Source: Astropecten irregularis | Lineage: Eukaryota; Echinodermata; Asteroidea; Paxillosida; Astropectinidae | Direction: 5' to 3' | Length of the DNA: 64,000 nt | Assembly (NCBI GenBank): GCA_963971285.1 | Contig: OZ020244.1 | Location: 8,122,001 to 8,186,000, forward strand | Part shown: one piece after another, positions 54,346-63,800 of the stretch | Position numbering within the stretch: position 1 is the first letter of the stretch | Layout of the letters: each line of letters starts with the position of its first letter | Notes under the pieces: generated by a model | The model's input: the letters and a program-made list of their open reading frames with translations, nothing else | Told to the model about the DNA's origin: nothing | Databases searched by the model: none | Position numbers and translations under genes: made by a program

Positions 54346-54898
54346 ATTTTTCTTTGTTCACTTTTCATTTCATAAATTCAACAGAATTTAAAGGTAATAG
54401 GGCCTACAATACTTGGTTTGTGTGAAAGAAATTGCAGATTCATGGGCAAAAATATCAAGACAAATACAGCAAAAGTCATCTTTGCCAGAAATTCCAGTCC
54501 CACACGGTGCCCACTTTTTGAGAAAACAGCAAAAAACGAGCAATATATGCATCACGACGTATGAAGGCAAACCACCGTACGTGGTTGTGTCAACAATGCG
54601 TATGTGCAATGCTAGAGTAGCCTGTTTCCAGTCGTTTATACGTGGTCAATAATCTCTTTTTAGCACATTCTTTTTCATACTTTTAAAAAGTGTTTTACAT
54701 GTATATTACTGAATAAAATTATTAAAGAAAACGCATCGAAGTGCAAGAGTGTTAAGATACATGAATTTTGATGGTCAAACGTCGTCTAGTTGTTGTTTTT
54801 TAAAGAGGAATAACAGGTGCAGTTGCTGGGCTTCCTTAATATGAATATCCACTTACTTCCCACCCATCACGCGATGCCAATTTACTTGACTATAATAA

Positions 54899-54976
54899 TG
54901 GACCTTTCCCATGAAATATGTTAATTAGATACGCGCGTGCGCATATCTCATTAGCATATTTCATGGGAAAGGTCCA
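54899..54976. mobile_element. 78-bp hairpin MITE, TGGACCTTTCCCATGAAATATG ends
   Basis: Almost the whole segment is a palindrome around a GCGCGTGCGC centre. The tip GGACCTTTCCCATGAA resembles GGACCTTATTCATGAAGC of the element at 48,514, so it may be a minimal relative. Confidence 0.7.
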
Positions 54977-55019
54977 TCATCAAGTTTTTGTGTGTGATTT
55001 ACTCTGACAAATGCATGTA

Positions 55020-55148
55020 CGGAAGCCCGTTAGTGCCAGGGGTGAATATTGTTTTTGTCATGGGGTGAATGTTTTTTGTTTTTTTGCTATTGCGTGAGAA
55101 TGTTTTTTGCACATGAGGGTGAATGTTTTTTGTCGCGTTTGCGTGTGA
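55020..55148. repeat. Short degenerate repeat GTGAATGTTTTTTG
   Basis: Four to five copies of GTGAATGTTTTTTG or close variants, spaced about 30 bp apart. Confidence 0.6.
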
Positions 55149-55152
55149 ATGT

Positions 55153-55530
55153 TAGCTCCAAGGGACAACTATACACAAGGCTTCATACATCATGTAGTGC
55201 AGCAACCATGCACAGCTAATGCAAACTTGACAACCAACTCTCATCCAAGGGACAACCATACAAAAGGCTTCATACATACTGTAGTGCAGCAACCATGCAC
55301 AGCTAATGCCAACTTGACAACCAACTCTCCTCCAAAGGACAACCATACACAAGGCTTCATACATACTGTAGTGCAGCAACCATGCACAGCTATATGCCAA
55401 CTTGACAACCAACTCTCCTCCAAAGGACAACCATACACAAGGCTTCATACATACTGTAGTGCAGCAACCATGCACAGCTAATGCCAACTTGACAACCAAC
55501 TCTCCTCCCAGGGAAAACAAGGCTTCATAC
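55153..55530. repeat. 87-bp minisatellite, about 4.3 units
   Basis: Units begin GGACAACTATACACAAGG (near 55,163, 55,250, 55,337 and 55,425), with a partial at 55,512. The spacing is 87, 87, 88 and 87. Because 87 equals 29 codons, the minus strand stays open with a 29-residue periodic translation, which I take to be a by-product. Confidence 0.9.
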
Positions 55531-55549
55531 ATCTTGTAATCACAATCAA

Positions 55550-55761
55550 TCCGTTTGATGGAACTTGATGTTTTCCGATGGACATTTTGACATCGTTTAA
55601 GATCGCCAACCATCTTGGATTGACTATCCGCCTTTAGAAACAAGCATGAAGGCACGTGTGTGTGTGTGTGGCGGAGAACCACACAAGATGGCGGACAATC
55701 CAAAAAAGTCTGAAACGATCGTCTGGATTTCCATCGGAAAATATAATTGTCATCAAACGGA
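55550..55761. mobile_element. Small foldback element
   Basis: TCCGTTTGATG...TTTTCCGATGGA at the left is mirrored by TCCATCGGAAAA...CATCAAACGGA at the right. A (TG)n run lies in the centre (55,655-55,670). Confidence 0.6.
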
Positions 55762-56194
55762 ATGATCGTGAGTACAAATAAATAAGCTGCATTTCATCCC
55801 TGACAATCGGAGAAGAGATGGAGTGATTTTCAAGCTAATTTGCGATGTCTTTGTTGTCATTTGGGGACATTTTCTGTGCTAGTACCGTGAAGTACAAAAA
55901 TTTCAATTTTTCTACGTGTACAACACATTAAACCTTATGGGATTCACTGGGGCGGTAGACCGAGCGTCAACCCCAACAATAAAAAAAAAGGAGTTCAGCG
56001 CCCCAGTCACTGGGTCTAACTGAAATAGTAATATGGTGGCGTAAAAGACACTTACCAAATTTTAAGCCCATAAAACGAACGAATTAATGATTTCCATGAC
56101 TCACTCTGTTAAAATTCCGTCTTGTTTGATGCAGTAAGCCAAGAAGACATGTCCTCCGTTGCCTCCGTTTGGTTAATACTCGATTCGTAGAGTA

Positions 56195-57246
56195 CAGGCT
56201 GTCTCAAAAAAAATATACACTTTTGAAATGGCTGCCAAATAACAAATTATATGATTTTTGGTGGAAAGTTGTATATGTATGGAAAGCTCAGACACTCAAC
56301 TTTCAAATGACGTCAAAAAATTCTGAAAATGATTCATGCTTGGGTGAGCACCGCTCACTTTTGTAAAGGGTATGGAAATTAGGTTGCACAGGAATGGTCC
56401 TTTCAATTTGTGAGAGGAAAGTCCTTTGGAGCTTACGGATTGTAGATGATTAAACGAAATTAGCATCAATTGTGTTGGGCTTGGGTCTGCTGAGTGAAAT
56501 ATGTGTTTTATGGGATTAACATTTTATGCATGAGTGAATAGATATTGCATTTATTATTGTAGCATTGTATCTTTTCATGGTACTCGGTGGGGTGTGAGTC
56601 AGGCAGGGTGGGTTATGCTACATGATGCAGAGGATGTGAGACAGGGTAGGACTTTGTTGGTTAGGTGGGATAAGGCTCAAGAGGACATTTGCCCCCTCCT
56701 CCCCTCTCTCTCTCCCCCCCCCTTCCTGGGTGTGATTGTGCATATCTTGATGATTCATATGCATTGATCTCCACTGCAAAATATCCAGACCAGCTTCCCT
56801 TATTCCAAATTCTTTCATTTCGCAAATTTGGACTTGTTGCTATCACCATGTACTGAAGAATAAGTAGGCAACATCTGTGACTTTCCTTTTTTCACCAAAC
56901 CGTATTTGAAGATTCAATAATCTGCACCTGGATATTAAGTTATGCAATGAGATGTTTAACAAATCTTAGGAGACTTGATTTGGAGAGGGGGAGGGGGTAA
57001 TTCTTCACTATCCATTGAAGGTTTTTATCACAAATTGAAAGGACAATTCCTGCGCAACCTAATTTCCATAGCCTTTACAAAAGTGAGCAATGATCACCCA
57101 AGCATGGATTATTTTCGGACTTTTTTGATGTCATATAAAAGTTGAGTGTCTGAGCTTTCCATACATATAAAACCTTTCACCAAAAATCATATAATTTGTT
57201 ACTAGGTGGCCATTCCAAAAGTGTATATATTTTTTTAGACACCCTG
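56195..57246. mobile_element. TA-flanked foldback transposon, copy 2
   Basis: It is colinear with 29,047-30,096 over its whole length, with small indels and scattered substitutions, and flanked by TA (56,193-56,194; 57,247-57,248). One tip base differs (CAGGCTG). It lies within the 18-kb composite, near its right end, so it inserted after or together with that composite. Confidence 0.85.
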
Positions 57247-57531
57247 TAGAGAAGACAAATTATGGCTGTGAAAAGCGCTAACAACTCCACATCATTCATA
57301 TTATACGGGCCGTCAGCTGATCGGTGTCAATAAACAAACGTGACGTGACGTTAATTTATGCATAGCGCGCGACCTCATGCCCTTTATCAAGCCCGAAGCC
57401 GAATCCTTGCCGTTTCAAACCATTGGCCGCCATTTTTTACTTGATGAAGCCGGAGCCTCGCGGAGCCGTAGCCTGAAAAAGTGAAGCCGGAGCCTGAAGC
57501 CGAAGCCGGAGCCGAGGTTTGGAAAAGGGCC

Positions 57532-58165
57532 CAGATATAGAATTTACGTCGAGCACGTCATGGCATACTTCAAATCATATAGAGCTGTGAAGGATGTGTA
57601 CCGACACTCACGTTGGATGATGCCTATTGTAACATAATTGTGTGCATTCTTGGCACAAAGACACATCACTTTGTCTAAGGAAATTCATTAAATGAAGATG
57701 AGAATGTAAAATGTGTTGAGCTTCTTGTTTGTAATTATTATGACTTTCTTACACATGAAAATGTTTATTCTAAGTGACCCAACAGCCTTAAGAGTAATAC
57801 AAAATCTTTATAAAACAGTAAAAGTTGGAATAAAGCACCTATCATTAATGATCTAATAATAACGACATCTTTCAGATTTTCTTAGTCGTTGAGGAGTGTT
57901 TCCTCATGTTATTAGCAACCTTCCACCTAAAATGCAAAATAGCGCAAAAAACAACTCACAATACATTCGCTCCCCGGTTGTAAACTATTTGGAGCAAGTT
58001 TTCATAAATTTACACAAACGAAACTTAAGGTACTGTTTTGGAACTATCGCAACTTCGGCTAGTTAGAAGGAAAGGCTCAATTTCAAAGGATTTAAAAGTG
58101 GCCGCTTGGAGAATCTGTATTTCTGGCCGTACATGTAAATGTATTCTTTTTTTTTTTAAGCCGTA
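57532..58165 (+). mobile_element. PIF/Harbinger element, family A, right part
   Basis: This is the continuation of 38,075-39,548 after the 18-kb insertion. It encodes the transposase C terminus (RIYVEHVMAYFKSYRAV) ending at TAA 57,689-57,691, with an extra in-frame TAA near 57,634 where the copy at 51,473 has GAA. The 3' flank matches 51,977-52,480. Similarity to that copy ends at AAGCCGTAAAATTATT. Confidence 0.75.
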
Positions 58166-58173
58166 AAATTATT

Positions 58174-58242
58174 GGCTTTTCCGTGTTCAACGGAAAAGGT
58201 ATTGCTTTTGATTTTTTGGCTTTTTCGCGCAAGCGAAAAGCC
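58174..58242. repeat. Two consecutive hairpins with related stems
   Basis: Hairpin 1: CTTTTCCGT, loop GTTCA, ACGGAAAAG (58,176-58,198). Hairpin 2: GGCTTTTTCGC, loop GCAA, GCGAAAAGCC (58,218-58,242) with one bulged T. Both have GGCTTTT-type left arms and lie exactly where Harbinger family A ends. Confidence 0.8.
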
Positions 58243-58439
58243 TTTATTTCTGTTCTGTTTTTTTTTGTCTTTCTTCTTCCTCTTCATGTCGCTTGAGTTA
58301 CCATAGACTTTTTCTAGGTGGCACTTTTTTGTCACTTTTAAACAGCCGATTTTAACCAAACTTGGTCTGAAGGAAGTCCATATAGGGTAGTTGTCTCCCG
58401 AAACTTTTCGACATCATGACGTCATATCTTGATTTTATA

Positions 58440-59487
58440 TGAATTTTTTTATATTTCTCACAGCCCGTTTACTTTGTACACAGATTACGTGACAATATGG
58501 TCGTGTACATGTGAGGATCAGGTAAACTTAAATGATTATTGGCGAAGTGCGTGACAGCGCCCTCAAGCGGTGACTTGCCATTCCCCGAATGTGCTCGCTC
58601 CCATGCCGCTGGCCTGTGCACCGCTCGCTGATATTAGGTAAATATCCTCGTTGTTTTTAGAATTATGTTTAATCAATTGTATAATCTCAGTAGTTCGGGG
58701 CCTCTTTTATTGAATGATGTTATCGGGAAATAGTCGGGTTCGGGATTAAGGGGAATAAAATGGGTTTTTCGTTCAACTTTCTGTCAGTTACAAAATATAA
58801 TGGAGGCCCTCTCGTGGTGAACTTGGGAAAGGGAATGTACGTGTATTACATTTTGACCTGGGCACCGTAGTAGAATTAACACAATTTTATAAGTCCCTCT
58901 TTTCGGTAAAATAATGGTCTTTTGTGTAAAATGAATGCCCATGTTAAGTGTTGATTGTGATTTATTGGAATAATAGGAACAGACAATGGGAATTTCAGAT
59001 GAATTGGGTTTAATCTCTTAAATTATTATTGGTTTATAGAGCAATCCTGTGCAACAGTAGATAATTGATTCACAGTCTCTTGTCTTTACTGTAAAGTGTG
59101 ATTTATGGCTGTATAATGACAGATTGATTTATTGTTCCTGTCATCACTGCTAGTTTGGAAATTCTGAGCAAATGTAATTCTTAAGAATATAAGTTGGGAA
59201 TTGTACTGTTAAACCTCGACTGCTTCTTATGGTAATTATGACTGGGATATTAGAACAATAGGGCCTCATTCACACGTAAATTCGTTTATGCTAATTGTAT
59301 TTCTTTATTTTCTTCTTTTGTCTTTGTTAATTGTGGGATTCCCCGAATGTGCTCGCTCCCATGCCGCTGGCCTGTGCACCGCTCGCTGATATTAGAATTA
59401 AAAACCAATTTGGTGGAGAGAATCCTCTGGTGTGCCGTGTGGGTTACCTTTGTGTTGAGTCACGCCCCACCCGGCCCCGCCCTTACA
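58440..59487 (+). repeat. Probable 5' LTR and leader region of the Ty3/Gypsy element
   Basis: The primer-binding site at 59,489 and the TTACA just before it set the 3' edge of the LTR near 59,487. The left edge cannot be fixed because the 3' LTR lies outside the window. A 58-bp sequence is exactly repeated inside it (58,580-58,637 and 59,338-59,395). Confidence 0.45.
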
Positions 59488-59488
59488 A

Positions 59489-59504
59489 GTGTCAGAAGTG
59501 GGAT
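59489..59504 (+). promoter_or_regulatory. Primer-binding site, tRNA-Leu type
   Basis: GTGTCAGAAGTGGGAT is complementary to the 3' end of animal tRNA-Leu (TGGTGTCAGAAGTGGGAT once CCA is included), placed about 90 bp before the gag start. Confidence 0.7.
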
Positions 59505-59592
59505 CTCCGATTAGCGAGTGGTGCTTTGGCGGCGTGGAGAGTCAAGGGGATCCAGTTATCTGCAGGTTACCTGTACTTACTGCATTGTCAAG

Positions 59593-60879
59593 ATGGCTTC
59601 GAGCATCAAAATTCGAGCACCGAAAGGAGGCAAGGTGAGGAAATTCACCCTTACTGATGGAAAACTGTCCATCCAGACCCTGAGAGGATGCTTTGAGCGT
59701 GCTACCGGGCTGTCATACCGAGACGAGGATGGCGACGAGGTCGTATTGCCCATCGTTGCAGATAATGTACTCCCCCAAATAGGCGGATGGGAAACTGGAA
59801 AAGAATTTGCAGTGCTACTACGGGAACCAGAAAAGAGTGAAGCTGGGAACCAACCAGTGACAGTTGAGAACCTACAAGCCCTGGCCGACAAACAACCACA
59901 AATGGTCATAGCCCCAGAAAGAAAGTTGCCAACATTTGATGGAAGGGACGACAGTGGAAAATCCCCTCCAGTGGATGAGTTTGTAACCGCAATTCAGCAC
60001 GCCCTTGACCGATATAATGTGCCAAAGGCCCAGAAGGGTCAGTTCCTTCTGGACTATCTCCGGGGCAACCCGAAGATGGAGGTTAAGGCACTGTTGGCAG
60101 CAGGAAAGGAAGCAGAAGAGGCCCTGGACTACCTGAAGTCATCATACGGGGAAACAGCCACAAGCAGTGCGCTACAGCGCCAATTTTTGGAAAGGCGCCA
60201 ACAACCAAATGAATCCATCCGGCAATTTAGTGTGGAGCTACAGGGGCTATTTCATAGGCTCATCAAAAAAGACCCCGGCCTGTATAAACAGCCGGACCTA
60301 ATCATCAGGGAACAGTTCGTCGACGGGATCGAATATGAGGGGTTGAGACACTCGTGTCGAGACCTTGTCGACCGTGACAGTTCAATCTCGTTCAATGAAG
60401 CGAAGGAGTGGGCCCTTAGACGAGAGGAGAGGGAAAAGGGTCGTACCAGTAACCCTAGTAGACGGGGCTTCTCTGCTGTAATTGAAGCTGAGGGAAATGT
60501 CGGTGCCACTCCTATGCAAAAGTTGGAAAAACAGATGGAGCAGATGCTCGAGTCCGTGAATACACTGACCAGTCTGATGACCCCTCAACCCATGTCCAGC
60601 TCCACAAATCATGCAGTACCACCAGTCCAACCACAGCCTGAGTCCAGATGGAGGCATCCAGGGCCCAATCCTGCGCACGCTGAACCCTACTGGCAGAACG
60701 GCAGTCCACACACCTACCCAGGAACTCCGGGTCCAGCCCCACGATGCTTCAATTGTGACCAGCCAGGGCATTTTGCTCGTAGTTGCCCTGCTCCCAGTCG
60801 CCGCTACCGACCAACCCCACAGGGCCCGCCTGCACGATCGCAAGATGGCCGCCCTGGAAGTACACCGAAGGGAAACTAG
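59593..60879 (+). CDS. gag: Ty3/Gypsy Gag polyprotein
   Basis: ATG 59,593 in AAGATGGCTTCG context gives 428 residues; the frame is open further upstream, but that part overlaps the primer-binding site and leader. Residues 1-80 (IKIRAPKGGKVRKFTLTDG, GLSYRDEDGDEVVLP) look like a PB1/ubiquitin-like fold. Residues 120-290 are the capsid-like region (QKGQFLLDYLRGNPKMEVKALL, ERRQQPNESIRQFSVEL). A Pro-rich linker follows, and one zinc knuckle CFNCDQPGHFARSC (CX2CX4HX4C) lies near residue 390. Gag forms the virus-like particle and binds RNA. It ends at 60,879, 14 bases before the pol ATG. Confidence 0.85.
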   Translation: MASSIKIRAPKGGKVRKFTLTDGKLSIQTLRGCFERATGLSYRDEDGDEVVLPIVADNVLPQIGGWETGKEFAVLLREPEKSEAGNQPVTVENLQALADKQPQMVIAPERKLPTFDGRDDSGKSPPVDEFVTAIQHALDRYNVPKAQKGQFLLDYLRGNPKMEVKALLAAGKEAEEALDYLKSSYGETATSSALQRQFLERRQQPNESIRQFSVELQGLFHRLIKKDPGLYKQPDLIIREQFVDGIEYEGLRHSCRDLVDRDSSISFNEAKEWALRREEREKGRTSNPSRRGFSAVIEAEGNVGATPMQKLEKQMEQMLESVNTLTSLMTPQPMSSSTNHAVPPVQPQPESRWRHPGPNPAHAEPYWQNGSPHTYPGTPGPAPRCFNCDQPGHFARSCPAPSRRYRPTPQGPPARSQDGRPGSTPKGN

Positions 60880-60893
60880 CTCCCTCTGTTGTT

Positions 60894-63800
60894 ATGAGCC
60901 AAACAACAAGGGGGGAGAGAGATGGCTCGACTGAAAGTGACCTCAACAATTTTATGACACGGGCGGCAGCAGACTGTTTCGCCGTCGACGTGACCCTCGG
61001 AGGACAAACGATACCTTGTCTGTTAGACACAGGATCGATGGTGACGACCATTACCCAGAATTACTTTGACAAGTTCCTTGCAGTAGAGGGGGTGCGGCTG
61101 ACCAGCATACCAGAACAGTTCAAGCTACTTTCAGCAAGCGGGGCCGCCATTCCTTATGTTGGCTGTTTCGAGAGTGATGCAACTGTACTTGGGATTACCA
61201 TACCTGCACGGCTGGTATTGGTCATCAAACAGACAAATGAAGACAAATTGTTTGATGCTGCCCCAGGGATTGTTGGCATGAACATTCTTTCCGAGTGCTG
61301 GTCACAACTCGTCGCCAACCATGGAAACGGATACCTCCGACGGTTACACTTGAATACCGAGAATAGACCAGTATGGGAGAAGACACTTCAAGTGGTCGGG
61401 AAAAAGCAACGATTCCGGGAGATCGAGGGTGCTATAGGCCGTGTATACCTCGACCGTGGGGCTCCCCTCACTATCCTCGCCCATGAAGCTGTCATTGCCC
61501 GAGCCACAGCCCGCCGAGCACCAGGTGGAGACCATTATGATGCCATACTGGAACCACATGAAGGTACGAACCTCCCCGCCAGTGTGAAAGCCATAAGAAG
61601 TGTGGTCCAAGTATCCTCAGGCAAGCTGACAGTAGTGTTGATGAATGAGGGAGAACAAGATGTGCTCCTGCCAAGCCGAAGCTGTATTGGTACCCTTCAT
61701 CATGGAGAGGTATTGGCCGAAGAGGACGAGATGGCTGTCAAGGGAGATCCTCTCAATGCGACTGATACAGGAACCGGGAGCAGTACAAAGTCTCCGCGTC
61801 CCACTGAGCCAGCGATAAATTTGCCCAAAGTGGTTGATGTGGAGGCACCCCTAACAGTAGACGAACGAGCCCAGTTTGACGCACTTCTCAGCAGGTATGA
61901 TTGCATATTCTCGAAGGGAGAACGGGACCTTGGCTATACGGAGGCTGTGAAACATCAAATTGACACCGGGGATGCACCACCCATCAAGCAGAGATATCGC
62001 TCGCTGCCACCCTCCCAGTATCGTGAAGTCAGAGCCCACATACATGAGCTGCTTGAGGCTGGCGTCATACGGGAGAGCTCAAGTCCTTGGGCATCCCCAA
62101 TCGTCGTAGTCCGTAAAAAGGACCAGTCTATCCGTCTCTGCGTTGACTACAGGCGAATCAATACAGTGACTGCGAAGAGCTCATTCCCCCTCCCTCGAAT
62201 TGATGAATCTTTGCAGACGTTGGGCGGTGCCAAGTACCTGAGTGTGCTCGACTTAGCTTCAGGATACCACCAGGTGGCAATGGAGGAGCGTGATGTCAAG
62301 AAGACAGCCTTTGTGACACCTTTCGGGCTGTTTGAGTACACGAGGATGCCTTTCGGCCTGTGTAACAGCCCCGCCACCTTTCAGAGACTCATGCAGCGTT
62401 GCCTCGGTGACCAGGCACTAGACAGTGTGCTCATCTATCTGGATGACATCATCGTGTTCGCCTCCACCTTTGAACAACACCTCGAGCGGCTTGAGATAGT
62501 GTTTTCACGTCTGCAACAGTATGGACTCAAGATCAAACCACAGAAGTGCAGCTTCTTCAGGCAGCAGGTGAAGTATCTCGGACACCTGGTAGTGGCTGGA
62601 CAGGGTGTCAAGCCCGACCCCGAGAAGGTCTCTGCTGTGAAGGATTGGCCAGAACCTACCACCATAACTGAACTACGAGCGTTCCTGGGGTTCACGGGCT
62701 ACTTCAGGAAGTTCGTTCGAGACTACTCGAGTATTGCAGGGCCTCTACTTGTCTACCTGAGAGGAGTGAATAGCAAGGAGAAGGCCAGAGGCGGGACAAA
62801 GAGGGTGGAGTTTGATGAGGCAGCACGGGTAGCCTTCCAAGCGCTGAAGACTTCACTACTGAGGGCTCCTGTTCTAGCGTTTGCAGACTTTGAGCGACCA
62901 TTCATTGTCGAGACGGATGCGAGTTCACTGGGACTGGGAGCGATCCTGTCACAACAGCAGGAAGACGGCTCACGCCGAGTCATCGCTTATGCGTCCAGGG
63001 CCCTCCGACCTGCCGAACGTAACGACAAGAACTATTCCTCGTTCAAGTTGGAATTGCTTGGAGTACGATGGGCCGTGTGTCAGGTTTTCAAGGATTATCT
63101 CATGGGTAATCAGTGCGTGGTGTACACCGACCATAACCCACTGAAGTATCTCGACACGGCCAACCTGAGCTGCACTGAATTACGGTGGGTACAACAACTT
63201 GCAGCATTTGACTTTCGACTCGAGTACCGGACAGGCAGAAGTAACTCAGCCCCAGATGCACTTTCAAGGCTGCCCAAGAAGTGCCCAAAGGATGAAATGG
63301 AGAACCAGGATGACAAGGTCAGTGAGTTGTCCTCTTGTGCAGTTCGAGCCAGCTGCGTGGGTCCTACCAGTGCAGGGACAGATGTTCCACCAGCCTTGGC
63401 CCACCAGATTCGAATTGCTAACCAGGAGGGTAGCCGATGTCTTCCTGGATACACCCCAGAGGAGCTTAGAAGGCTACAAGAGGAAGATGCTGTTCTGCGT
63501 CGAGTAATTGCATACGTTGAGAGGGGTAACAAGCCTTCTAGACAGGAGAGAGAAGATGACCCCCCTGATGTGAGCCTGGTCCTCAAGCACTGGGGCCAAC
63601 TGTTCCTGAAGGACGGTGTTTTGTTTCGCCGAACTACGCTATCGGGAGGAGAGCAGAGTGAGAGGTTGGTTACTCCTTCATGTCTAGTCAACCATATCCT
63701 GACATCCTTTCACAACGACATGGGACACTTCGGGGCGAAGAGAACTCTACGACTGATCCATCCCTTGTTCTTCTGGCTGAGGATGGAGACGACCGTCCAC

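Larger units (their letters stand above)
39549..57531. mobile_element. 17,983-bp TIR-bounded composite inserted in Harbinger family A (CAG duplication)
   Basis: Left end GGCCCTTTTCCAAACC, then TCGGCTCCGGCT, is mirrored at the right end before 57,531. The flanks are CAG (39,546-39,548 and 57,532-57,534). The uninterrupted site in the copy at 51,473 reads CACGCCAGATATAG, which confirms a clean insertion with a 3-bp CWG-type duplication, as in PIF/Harbinger. Both ends are followed by repeated GGCTCCGG/GGCTTCGG words. The interior holds several younger insertions (40,627-44,593; 45,580-45,891; 48,514-49,817; SINEs; 56,195-57,246), so the founder was smaller. Which internal transposase made the insertion is unknown. 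Confidence 0.8.

Noticed and set aside
55152..55703. 183-codon minus-strand frame with 29-residue repeats as a real protein
   Set aside because: It follows from an 87-bp (29-codon) minisatellite; one unit of 88 bp breaks the periodic frame and the ends run into unrelated DNA.
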